DNA from: Larix sibirica
Taxonomy: Eukaryota > Streptophyta > Pinopsida > Pinales > Pinaceae
Direction of reading: 5' to 3'
DNA length: 18,124 nt
NCBI GenBank assembly: GCA_004151065.3
Contig: NWUY0304824401.1
Location: 3,824-21,947 of the forward strand
The notes beneath the pieces were generated by a model. That model searched no databases, had not been told where the DNA came from, and saw only the letters and a list, made by a program, of their open reading frames with translations. A program made the position numbers and the translations under genes. This document shows, piece by piece, positions 1 to 7,966 of the stretch. Position 1 is the first letter of the stretch. Every line of letters begins with the position of its first letter.

Positions 1-59
1 CACTTTATTTCTAAAGTGAATTACAAAATAGAATTGACTCGAATGACTTCTGGCACGTT

Positions 60-734
60 TCACACTAAACCTATGAAGAAGTCCCTATCCGAGCTACAAT
101 TTTCAACAATGCCAGACCTAATATGTGTTTTCCAATAAACACTTTGACCCAGTACATGGTTGAGTAGAGGTAGATCCACTAGGGTGCTGCAAAGCATGTG
201 CTTCGATACTTGATGGGCACAGTTCATTATAGTCTGAGGTATTTTGAAGATGGTGAGATAATGATGCATGTTTTGTTGACTCTGGTTGGGCAGGAGATGT
301 AGGTGGCAAGAAGAGTACTTCAGGGTTTTGTTTCAGTTTGAATTCAAATATGATATACTAGTTCGACATGAAGCAAACAGCAATGGCACTTAGTTCAGCA
401 AGATAAACTATATGGCAGCCAGCTCTGCTAGTTGTGAGGAGATCTAGCTACACAAGTTGTTAACAGAGTCAACCGATCAGATGTTGGAACCTATTGTTGT
501 ATACTATGACAAATAGGGTTGTAGAATCCAATGTTTCATGATCACTCTCAACACATTGATATCCAATACCATTTCCTCAGAGACAGAGTTCAGAAGGGAG
601 CACTACTTCTTGAGTATATTCCTTCATATTTTTAGGTCACATATATTTAGACAAAACCCCTAGCTAAGCAGAAGTTTGAGCTGTTGAGGGAGAGCCTTGG
701 CTTTGTGGAGAACACTGTCCCCGTAAAGAGGGAG
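60..734 (+). pseudogene. Copia pol remnant: end of reverse transcriptase and RNase H
   Basis: Conceptual translation across several frames recovers the Copia RNase H signature in order. There is an RPDL-like start with a QYMVE stretch (about 112-165), then KHVLRYLMGTVHYSLRY (about 192-242), then DSGWAGDVGGKKSTSGFCF (about 278-335). These are followed by KQTAMALSSA (about 370-400), a YYD stretch near 500, HSQHIDIQYHFLRDRVQKG (about 541-600) and a C-terminal KFELLRESLGFVENTVPVK stretch (about 670-730). Acidic residues of the RNase H fold (D in DSGWAGD, D in YYD) are still recognisable. Frame changes and in-frame stops separate the blocks, so no RNase H is made. The order and spacing are those of the end of a Copia polyprotein, directly followed by the polypurine tract. 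Confidence 0.82.
725..734 (+). other. Polypurine tract of the Copia element
   Basis: AAAGAGGGAG is all purine and sits immediately before the TG that opens the 3' LTR. This is where plus-strand DNA synthesis would have been primed during reverse transcription. Its position right after the RNase H C-terminus matches intact plant Copia elements. Confidence 0.75.
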
Positions 735-1226
735 TGTTATATTTTTACCTTGTTGCTCAGCTAGTATGGCCCTCAGCATGGTGCAGCAGTGATGTAGATC
801 CATACAGCAGCAACTCATTCAACAAAGATCATCTTGTGTTCTGTGCAGCAGACCTGGCAGTGAAATGGCACATCAGTAGCTTTCCATGTGGAGAAGGCAC
901 AGTTATGTAGGCTAGATTGGAGGGCGCATGTATGCACCACTCTTAGCATCTTTTATTTTTTAAACAATTTTCTGTTTTAGTTTTTCCAGAATTAGAATAG
1001 GTGTTTTTCTCTTGAGTTAGCTTTCCAGAATTAGTCCAGTGCATTATTTAAGAGTAATTCCTTATTTAAGATAGGGCACAGACCCCTAGGAAATTACAGC
1101 TTGCATTCATGCATGCTTCACTCCTTGACGGTGCTGTAATCTAGGAAAGTATCTATGCAGAACTGGATGCATTTCCCTAGGCTATTTTTAGATTGATTTA
1201 GTCTATTTTGACCACAGCCTCTCATC

Positions 1227-1233
1227 TATAAAG
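1227..1233 (+). promoter_or_regulatory. TATA-like box in the Copia LTR
   Basis: TATAAAG lies about 490 bp into the LTR and about 90 bp before the poly(A) signal, the usual place for the retrotransposon promoter. Transcription from it would run rightwards, antisense to the E1 gene. Activity is not implied by the sequence. Confidence 0.45.
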
Positions 1234-1320
1234 AAGGCAGTGTGGGTGAGTCACTCACATTCAGTAAGTGAGTGTGTTTTGGAGTTCAGCTAGTAGCACT
1301 GTATTTCCTGCTTTTCAATT

Positions 1321-1326
1321 AATAAA
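1321..1326 (+). terminator. Poly(A) signal AATAAA in the Copia LTR
   Basis: A canonical AATAAA lies downstream of the TATA-like box. In an LTR this marks the end of the R region and would end the element's own transcript on the plus strand. Confidence 0.45.
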
Positions 1327-1488
1327 ACAGATGTGATTTTCAGTGCTACAGACTTCTTCTAGCTTCTGTTTTTCATATATTCAGTTAGTTATGTGTTTGT
1401 AGATCTAGCATACAAACAACAGTTTTGAGATTGTTGAGTTTCCAGATTTCTAGGGTTTGTACTTTGTAGTTTGCAGGTCTGCTTACCA

Positions 1489-2484
1489 TGTATTGAAATT
1501 TTAAGAATGGTAGGCTATCGTCCTCATAAGGGATAGACCTAACCCATCCCGAATTGATAAGTCAAGAGACCAACTACTAAAAATATCAACCTTAATGACT
1601 GACATCAAAATCAGCATTGATCCCAACTTCAACTTCGACAATGAACTGGGAGATAAATAGTCATGTAACGTGTGGTCATCTAGCAGTGACACATATTAGT
1701 TACGGAAGTTACAATTACTTTAACTGATAGACATTATCCTGGGACCTGTATATATGCATACAGTTAAGAGGCGGAAAAAGGGGGAAATGGCATAGGGGTT
1801 AAGAAATCATATAGGGCAAAGAAGGAACTAAAGTTCCAGCTTTAAAAATATGATTGTGCCCTAGAATCTAATGTCCAAGCGGAACAAAGTTCTTTAATAT
1901 GTACTACAAATTGTTCTATTTATACATTTGCACTTTTTCTCTTTTTGGCAACTGTTATCTGCCTAACTCTGTTGGAAGATACAAGTGGCGTGTCTATATT
2001 AGAATGCTCACAAACACACACACACCATGAACAAGAGGGTGACAGCCCTCCAAACATGCAGATTATTTCCTCGTTATAAAATGGCAACGCACTAGAGAAA
2101 GGCTACCTTGAAAATAGAACAATATATCGGTGTATAACATCACGCTAAATTCTTTCAACTGCTTGAGAGAGTGCACGCCAAAAATAAGAAGAAAGCAAGA
2201 CAATGAAGACAGATCATCCACTGATTCATTGTTCTTAACATTGTGCAGCTTTCATACATATGACCTACAGCTGAATCAAATATTTTGGTTCCTTGTTATT
2301 GGGTGGCACTCCTACATGGGACACTAGTGTCTGACTTATAGGCTATGTGACAAAGAATTTAAGAATATGAAAAGCTAGTTGCTAAAAGTGTGGGAATGTC
2401 AAGCAGCTATAGTTGTTTAATGAAGTTGCATCACTCAGATTAAATCGCAGTGGCTTTCAAAGACATTAAAGGGCTTGTGCCTAC
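1489..2484 (-). other. Probable E1 intron 1 (left part); no coding feature seen
   Basis: This AT-rich stretch lies between the Copia LTR and the splice donor of the E1 exon. Short open frames here match no E1 segment: the residues expected after the exon (the start of the active adenylation half) were not found in any minus-strand frame from 1 to 2484. A short (CA)n run lies at about 2014-2025. An ATTAAA on the minus strand (2416-2421) sits about 20 bp after the read-through stop codon at 2440-2442. It could in principle serve an intron-retained transcript, but it is a weak signal. The region reads as intron or spacer. Confidence 0.5.
2479..2484 (-). promoter_or_regulatory. 5' splice donor ending the E1 exon
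   Basis: On the minus strand the coding sequence reads AAAG|GTAGGC, with the exon's last base at 2485. Homology to E1 enzymes stops at this point (…QEAIK), and the 14 codons that follow before a stop bear no likeness to the family. Both facts support a real phase-0 donor rather than the end of the protein. Confidence 0.72.
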
Positions 2485-3855
2485 CTTTATGGCCTCTTGT
2501 GCGGCAATTCCTCCCGTAATAGCAACAATGGGACACAGTTCCACATGAGCTCCTAAAGTTACCAGTTTGATAAGGTTTTCATCAATTTCTGCACATTTTG
2601 TCTCCTCTTGACCTGTATCTGTATCTGCTTCTGCAATCTGTTTTCCTGCGAGGATGCTATTATCTTTGGTTTGTCCATTGCTGATTTCCCCATAAACCTT
2701 GGGGTCTATGCCATTTACCTGCTGGTCAGCTTTAAGAATTGAACCAGTTGCATTCTGTTTCTCATCTGCAAAACCACAGGACATTGTTGTGCACTCATTG
2801 CCTGTTGCAATGGTCATTTCTCTCACTGCTTGTCTTGCTAATGACAATACATCTTCTATTTCGTCATCTTTTATAGCTATTGGATTAGAAAACAGAGAAT
2901 CTGGACGGTTGACTCTTTCAAATGCATCAACAGCTTGAAATGCAACATGCATGTCAGGAATGTGTTGCAGTTTTTCAGGGTTATAAACACAAAACTTAGG
3001 AGCCAGAAGAGCTACCTCGAGTGGAACGAACTTAACGGTCTTGCTAGCTTTAACCTTATGAAAATAGCCTCCTGATATGTAGCGCCCAAATTTCCTAGTA
3101 TCGATGAGGATTGTAAATGAGTAAGATCCTGTAACACTGACAGTCACTGTCCCTGATTCATTCAGCTCCTCCATACCTTTTACTCCGTGGAAAACTACCT
3201 CATCTCCATCTGCCAAACCAAGCCTTTGTTCTTCTACAACTGTCACTGTTGCAGGAAAGTCTTGAGTTATACTCTCTATCACTACATTACCTGGTGTCTC
3301 ACCTGTCTCGTCCTTGACAAGGAACTGGTCACCAAAATCAGCAAATACAGATGCAAAAACCCCTCTCGCACAAGATGTGACGAACGGAATGCCACATGAC
3401 CGACAGACCTGGTTCAGATGAACCAAAAAAGGTATTGTGCCATGCGTAGCAATGACCACATTGTAGTTTTTCAAGTAAGCTTCTGCGTCGAAAGAAGAAA
3501 TCACCTCAACCGAAGCATCAAGATTCAGATCCTTCAAGAGCTTTGCAGTACAAATAGCTCTATTATGGCCAACATCTCCTTCTTGTAGTAAGAAGTTTGC
3601 TCCCAAGTCCAACACAGAAACTGCTCCATCGTCCACCAAACCAATGCCCCCAACACCGGACAAAACTAGATTCTTCGCTATCTCTGCCCCAAGGCCTCTA
3701 CAACCAAAAATCAATGCTTTACTCCCCTTTAGTGAGTCCACAGACTCTCTTCCTAGTGTATGTATAAGACGTGAATATTTCAGCTCGTCCAAGCCCTTTC
3801 CTAATGTGCTTGTATTGGATTGTCCATCTACCTGATCAACTTCCATTGTTGTCAT
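2485..3855 (-). CDS. Divergent ubiquitin-activating enzyme E1, N-terminal half (first exon)
   Basis: E1 enzymes adenylate the C-terminus of ubiquitin or a related modifier with ATP and pass it to an E2 as a thioester, in cytosol and nucleus. This exon gives 457 residues. An N-terminal YSRLIHTLGR (27-36) and GLGAEIAKNL (54-63) mark the inactive adenylation domain, and DLGANFLL plus DVGHNRA follow. The FCCH domain spans about 171-280 (FADFGDQF…DGDEVVF…GMEELN…YSFT…GGYFHKVK). A four-helix-bundle segment follows to about 348, then a non-conserved polar stretch (about 348-423), then ITGGIAAQEAIK (446-457). ATG 3855 is the first in frame after a TAA at 3907-3909; ATG 3846 has the better context and is an alternative. 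The catalytic cysteine half and ubiquitin-fold domain are absent, presumably on later exons beyond the left edge. By eye it is far from canonical plant UBA1. Aos1/SAE1 is ruled out because it lacks FCCH. Whether its partner is ubiquitin is unknown. Confidence 0.85.
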
Positions 3856-3856
3856 T

Positions 3857-3892
3857 CTAATAACTCTCCTCTTCTCCTCTGTGCACCACCAT
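3857..3892 (-). CDS. 11-codon upstream ORF abutting the E1 start
   Basis: ATG at 3892 opens MVVHRGEEESY and stops with TAG at 3859-3857, one base before the E1 ATG at 3855. If the transcript begins upstream of 3892, ribosomes would meet this ORF first, and reinitiation or leaky scanning would be needed for E1. The start context is poor (T at -3, G at +4), which favours leaky scanning. If transcription starts near 3890 from the nearby TATA-like box, it would not be used. No peptide conservation can be judged from one sequence. Confidence 0.35.
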   Translation of the reverse strand: MVVHRGEEESY

Positions 3893-3917
3893 TCAGTCTG
3901 AATCAATTAATCGTTTT

Positions 3918-3924
3918 CTTATAA
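3918..3924 (-). promoter_or_regulatory. Candidate TATA-like box for the E1 gene
   Basis: The minus strand reads TTATAAG here, about 65 bp before the E1 ATG, predicting a very short leader starting near 3890. A second candidate, CTATTTAAA at 4687-4695 (minus), sits in a less AT-rich stretch but would need a leader of about 800 bases or a 5' UTR intron. The sequence alone does not decide between them, and housekeeping genes often lack a TATA box. Confidence 0.25.
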
Positions 3925-5312
3925 AAACACACACTAAGTAAACACCCCAATTACTCCACGCATTGCCTTCTCTTCTCCTGGACTTCTTAGAAAACTCAGT
4001 CCCACAATAAATCGACTGTTGCCCGATCTGGGAACTTGATTATCTGCCAATAAAATCCTTTAGAGAGATGAAAAATATGGCGTTCTCCTCTAGCCAATTT
4101 ATTTTTCTAATATAAACATTGTCCAGAGACTTTCCTGGGCTTGAAAGCTAGGACCCCTTTAAAGAAAGTATACAAGTTTAACCGTGTCCAAATTCCTATT
4201 CCAGTATCGTTCAAGTAAAATAAATAACAAGCAAATAGTGGGTCTTGCTGAAGCTAAACAGATTTTGGCATTGCGAAGAATACTTGACCAAAAATTACTG
4301 GGACTAACAGTTCTTTTTGGGGACGGCGGTGCGGCATATTTCAATATATCTCACCTCTGCCTCTGCAAATAAGTATGTTGCTTGGGTCCAAGGTAACATA
4401 CCAGATAGCCTCTGGTCTGTGAAGCATCGTCCACCTAGACTTCCACAAATCGTAAGGGTAAATGACTTTTGTGCAGGAACAGATGGCCCCCTAGAACTAA
4501 ACACTTCCGATCACAAAGCAGTGAAATTCTAGGTGATTTTTACGAAGATATTGCAAGGACCCACTTAAACCAAATGTGCAAGGGACCCTGCCTCCCTATT
4601 CTCGATTGAACCCAGCGCCCCCGACGTTGTTTGGCCTTTCGTTCCTATCTTCCTCTCTACGTTTATTGTTACCGACTCGCCTTCGCTTTAAATAGGATTT
4701 TGCTGTTCTAAAATGTGGTATATATATTATCTCAACTTGAAGAGAAAGAGAGGTAGAATCAGAATATTGCGGAAAAGTAACTAGCAGAATCCTGAGTTGC
4801 CCATATTCTTAACCATAATTGTAGCAATTTAGGAAGGCAGGCAGGCCACCATCGTGACGATGTAGCGATTTCTTAGAGAGCGCCATAAAGGCAACTCTCT
4901 TGGAATAAATGTATCTTCATGCTTTGTAGGTGGATGTGGAACTAATTCCTTGTATGTTAGGGTGAGTAAAGTAAATTCTTTTTATCTAAGTAAAAAGTCC
5001 TTTATTCTTAGTATACATCTTATATGTACAAAAATGGGAGTATGGGAAATTGAAAGGTTTCAATAATCTTTGGAATCTTGTCACTCTACATTTATCTTTA
5101 TCTTTTTCTTTTTCTTGACGTAGTCTTCTAAGCTTCATAATTTTTTTCAATTTCATGAAAGTGTGGATAATTATGTTGTTCCAGTGGATCCTTATATAGA
5201 GCAAGCAGTCATTCCCCTATACCTATGTTATATCTCCATAGCTTTGTTAATTTCAAGCAACCAAATCTCTCATGCCTTCACATAATTGATTTTCAAAATA
5301 TGATATTTTCCA
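3925..5312. other. E1 upstream flank; no recognised gene
   Basis: About 4.5-4.7 kb is noticeably richer in G and C than its surroundings and has a TATA-like CTATTTAAA on the minus strand, so it could be the distal promoter of E1. Two overlapping open frames on the plus strand (about 4184-4372 and 4317-4532) give protein-like composition, such as NKYVAWVQGNIPDSLW, but neither begins with ATG, they are in different frames, and I recognise no family. They could be an exon or gene fragment, or chance. From 4.7 to 5.3 kb I see only AT-rich spacer. Confidence 0.3.
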
Positions 5313-5750
5313 AATCATAAGTAATGGGAGATTCAGAGCAAGAAGAGGAGCGGTGTTTTTCTCTTTTTCCTATATGTTGGTCATGCATGAACTTTTATAA
5401 AAGTGCAAAGGCAATGCCGTGTTACTGAGGACGGGTAAGGAGGTAATTATGGTGAGGCCAAGAGACAAGTCGAGGCATCTCTTTCACATTGTATATTGGG
5501 TTTATGTGGGTGGAAGGGGATATGGCAATTTGGTCTTCGTGGATGTGAATTGATTTGAGGCAATGGCAAGTCACCAATAGTTGCATAAGTTATAGCATGG
5601 TATAGTAAGGGGCATTAATTCTACGGCGTACTAGATAGTTATTTAGACTTTTGGAATGATGGAAGGTCGCAATAGATTTTGAAGATGATTCTACATTTAA
5701 TTATTGTGTGTTAATGTACCTACTTTAACAAGAGCACACAAGAGAAAGAA
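5313..5750. repeat. 438-bp direct tandem duplication, copy 1
   Basis: The copy starts at AATCATAAGTAATGG and runs to AGAGCACACAAGAGAAAG. The same sequence starts again at 5751 with a period of 438-439 bp. By eye about nine in ten bases match, with few indels. Shared blocks include AAGGCAATGCC, GGCCAAGAGACAAG, GAAGGGGATATGGC and TTAGACTTTTGGAATGATGG. No long ORF is common to both copies, so the unit looks non-coding, perhaps part of an unrecognised transposon. Confidence 0.85.
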
Positions 5751-6189
5751 AATCATAAGTAATGGAAGATTCAAAGGAGGAAGAGGAGAGGTGTTTTTCT
5801 CATTCTCCTCTATGTTGGTCATCCATTTAACATTCAGACAAGTGTAAAGGCAATGCCATGTTAGTGAGGAGGGGTAAGGGGGTAATTATATCGAGGCCAA
5901 GAGACAAGCCAAGGAATATCTTTAACATTGTATAATGGGTTTATGTGGATGGAAGGGGATATGGCGATTTGGTCTTCATGAATGTGAATTGATTTGAGGC
6001 AATGGTAGGTCACCAGTAATTGCATAAGTTATGGCATGGTATAGTAAGGGGCATTACTTATACGATGTATTCGGTGGTTATTTAGACTTTTGGAATGATG
6101 GAAGGTCACAGTAGATTTTGAAGATCATTCTACATTTAATTGTTGTGTGTTTATGTACCTGGTTTAACAAGAGCACACAAGAGAAAGAA
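5751..6189. repeat. 438-bp direct tandem duplication, copy 2
   Basis: This is the head-to-tail partner of 5313-5750. It ends with the same GAGCACACAAGAGAAAGAAAA block, after which the sequence becomes unique. The exact head-to-tail junction with no spacer points to a local tandem duplication rather than two insertions. The accumulated substitutions say it is not recent. Confidence 0.85.
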
Positions 6190-6217
6190 AATATAGATAT
6201 GAAGATGGAAATGTCTT

Positions 6218-6459
6218 AGACTATTAACATCTAAGAGGCTCAATATAATAAATATTGTGTGATACCCATGTGAAAATTGAGGGTCTTTGCCACAACCCCA
6301 AAGCTTCAATGCTCGAACTTTGGCAATCATGCGACACTACCCTATTTTCTTCCCGAGGACTTGGTCACCTAAGACTACTTGTCAGTAGACTATGTCTCTT
6401 CACTCAAGGCATGCCAATACAACCCACTATGCCCAGCAACCTTGCCCAACCCTTAGGAT
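6218..6459. repeat. 242-bp tandem duplication, copy 1 (flank plus LTR tip)
   Basis: The first about 70 bp (GACTATTAACATCTAAGAGG… to GAGGGTCTT) is flanking DNA. From TGCCACAACCCC at 6288 the copy matches the terminal about 170 bp of the LTR that starts at 6530. The unit repeats from about 6461 with a period of 242-243 bp. It carries an LTR fragment but is not an LTR insertion of its own. Confidence 0.75.
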
Positions 6460-6460
6460 T

Positions 6461-6700
6461 ATACTATTAAAATCTAAAAGGATCAATATAATAGATATGT
6501 GTGATACCCACACGACAATTGAGGGTTTTTGTCACAACCCCAAAGCTTTGACACCCAAACTTTGGTGATCATCTGACACTAGCCGATTTTATTCTCGAGT
6601 ACTTGGTCATCCAAGACTACTCATCGATAGACTATGCCTCTTGACTCAATGCATGGCCATATGACCTGCTGCGTCCAACAACCTTGTCCAACCCTTGAAC
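6461..6700. repeat. 242-bp tandem duplication, copy 2 (overlaps LTR end)
   Basis: ACTATTAAAATCTAAAAGG at about 6462 restarts the unit of 6218-6459. It crosses the LTR boundary at 6530 and ends near CCAACCCTTG at about 6700, where the LTR continues uniquely. The duplication therefore happened after the retrotransposon had inserted. Confidence 0.75.
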
Positions 6701-7957
6701 ATTTATTTATTATGTGTTTGTTGTTTACATAACCAATTATACTTAGCTAATATATCATAAGCATATACAAATCAAACCACAAAGACAACACAAGTATGTT
6801 TGGTGCCCAAATCAATCATTGGAAATCCTTTTATTGAAGTAGTATACAATATAATATAATGGGGAATTACAAATGTGAGATCGACACTATTATCGACAAC
6901 CTCTTACAAACAACAGTTAAACATGGGCACTTCGTTTCTTGGCTGACACACTATGCTTGCCGATGAGTTTGCATGTTGTTGATGACTTGTCTCTGTCGAC
7001 AACCATGCCTGCTCCCGACAACACTTTATGCCAATGGTCACACCACTTGTCAATGGGTCTATCCACCCATAAACATGTTTCCAGTAGTCCTTTTCGTTCT
7101 CCTCCAGACTCCCTTTCGCAGCACTTGGCCTTCAATACATCAGGTTTCCTCCATAGCACTCATCCATCACAAGCTTATTCCCTTAGCCTTTGTCATGGAG
7201 AGTTTTCCTTAGGAGACCCTTCAACCCATAAATGGCTTCCTATTAGATCACAGACTTCTCCTGGATTCTATGACCATCCTCTCTAACAGATTGCCTTGGC
7301 TTGTCGCCGCAGGCCAGAGGCCTTGCCCACCTCGATTCCTTTAGTCCTTTACTTGTTTTGTCACCGAAGCATGCTCGCATTTGCCTCGTGAGTGCCCAAG
7401 TATTTATTTGAGAGAGTTGCATGTTCTCCCTTATGAGTAGGTGCCCAACTTGTTCGATTTCTCTCTCAAGGTTCCCAACAACATCCATGTATGCATGGCA
7501 GTGTGCAATTGTTTTGCACCTCTTGGGGTGTGTTACCATTGTGCTTTGGGAAAGTGGACCTGATGGTCCTTGAATCTTCAATTGAACTTATTGTGATGCA
7601 CCAAAGTATCATCTTGTTGACACGCCCTTGCACAACAACTTACATCAGGAAGTCCTCTTGGTGCCACTTGGTGCCCTATGCAAGTTTTCTTGGTCATTGC
7701 CCTCATTGATATCTAAGCCTCCTCCTTGAGGCCCTTCGTTGAAGCTTTGTTAATTGTTGAAGGCCCCTTGGAAAAATCCCTCCTATTGTGCAAATATGCC
7801 TAACCCATAATCTCTTCTCGTTGGTTCTCCCAAGTGCACCCATCTTATCGACTAATTCCTTGGTCGAACATGAGTGTGTTGGCTGCTTGTGTGCCTAAGC
7901 CCTCTGATGGTCGAGTTAGTGTGAGTTGGTCACCTTGCCTAAGGGAAGAACGTTACA
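6530..7957 (-). repeat. 3' LTR (minus-strand orientation)
   Basis: It aligns along its length with 10755-12241. On the plus strand it begins TGTCACAACCCCAAAGC and ends CGTTACA. In a well-aligned 92-bp part (6723-6814 against 10975-11066) I count 13 differences; other parts are worse and carry indels, so the insertion is old. An AATAAA on the minus strand at 6830-6835 is a likely poly(A) signal for the element. Confidence 0.85.
6830..6835 (-). terminator. Poly(A) signal AATAAA in the 3' LTR
   Basis: The minus strand reads AATAAA about 300 bp before the LTR's 3' end. The matching place in the 5' LTR (about 11090) has decayed to a non-canonical form. An AT-rich TATTATATTG stretch lies just upstream on the minus strand. 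Confidence 0.4.
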
Positions 7958-7966
7958 TCCTCCGCC
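7958..7966 (-). other. Polypurine tract of the LTR element
   Basis: The minus strand reads GGCGGAGGA immediately before the TGTAACG that opens the 3' LTR. Its position against the LTR boundary supports both the boundary and the orientation. Confidence 0.75.

Larger units (their letters stand above)
1..1488 (+). mobile_element. Ty1/Copia LTR retrotransposon, decayed 3' portion
   Basis: The 3' end of a Copia-class element enters from the left edge. In order on the plus strand there is a broken reverse transcriptase/RNase H coding tail, a polypurine tract (725-734), and a 3' LTR starting TGTTAT at 735. The LTR holds a TATA-like box and a poly(A) signal in the expected order. The 5' part lies outside the window. 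The right end is approximate: an LTR should end in CA, and 1488 (TTACCA) is only one candidate, with no target-site duplication to test it. The element lies antisense to the E1 gene and probably inside its intron. Coding decay shows it cannot move by itself. Confidence 0.8.
735..1488 (+). repeat. 3' LTR of the Copia element
   Basis: The left end TGTTAT follows the polypurine tract exactly. Inside are TATAAAG at 1227-1233 and AATAAA at 1321-1326, about 90 bp apart, which fits a U3-R-U5 layout with a long U3 of about 500 bp. The right boundary is uncertain because the partner 5' LTR is outside the window. 1488 is the last base of a plausible ...ACCA end; the true end could lie within roughly 100 bp. 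Confidence 0.6.

Noticed and set aside
1501-1692. 63-codon minus-strand frame as the next E1 exon
   Set aside because: Its residues do not match the active adenylation half expected after the splice donor.
2440-2484. Fourteen extra codons at the end of the E1 open frame
   Set aside because: They follow a good splice donor and have no likeness to E1 proteins, so they are left out of the CDS and treated as intron read-through.
2485-3855. SUMO E1 subunit Aos1/SAE1 or NEDD8 E1 subunit AXR1
   Set aside because: Both lack the FCCH domain clearly present here at about residues 171-280; the match to the UBA1/UBA6 N-terminal half is better.
3856-3906. Longer E1 start at 3906
   Set aside because: That codon is TTG directly after a TAA stop; the first ATG in frame is at 3855.
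6939-7286. 115-codon plus-strand open frame
   Set aside because: It lies antisense inside an LTR, is not kept in the partner LTR, and has no domain.
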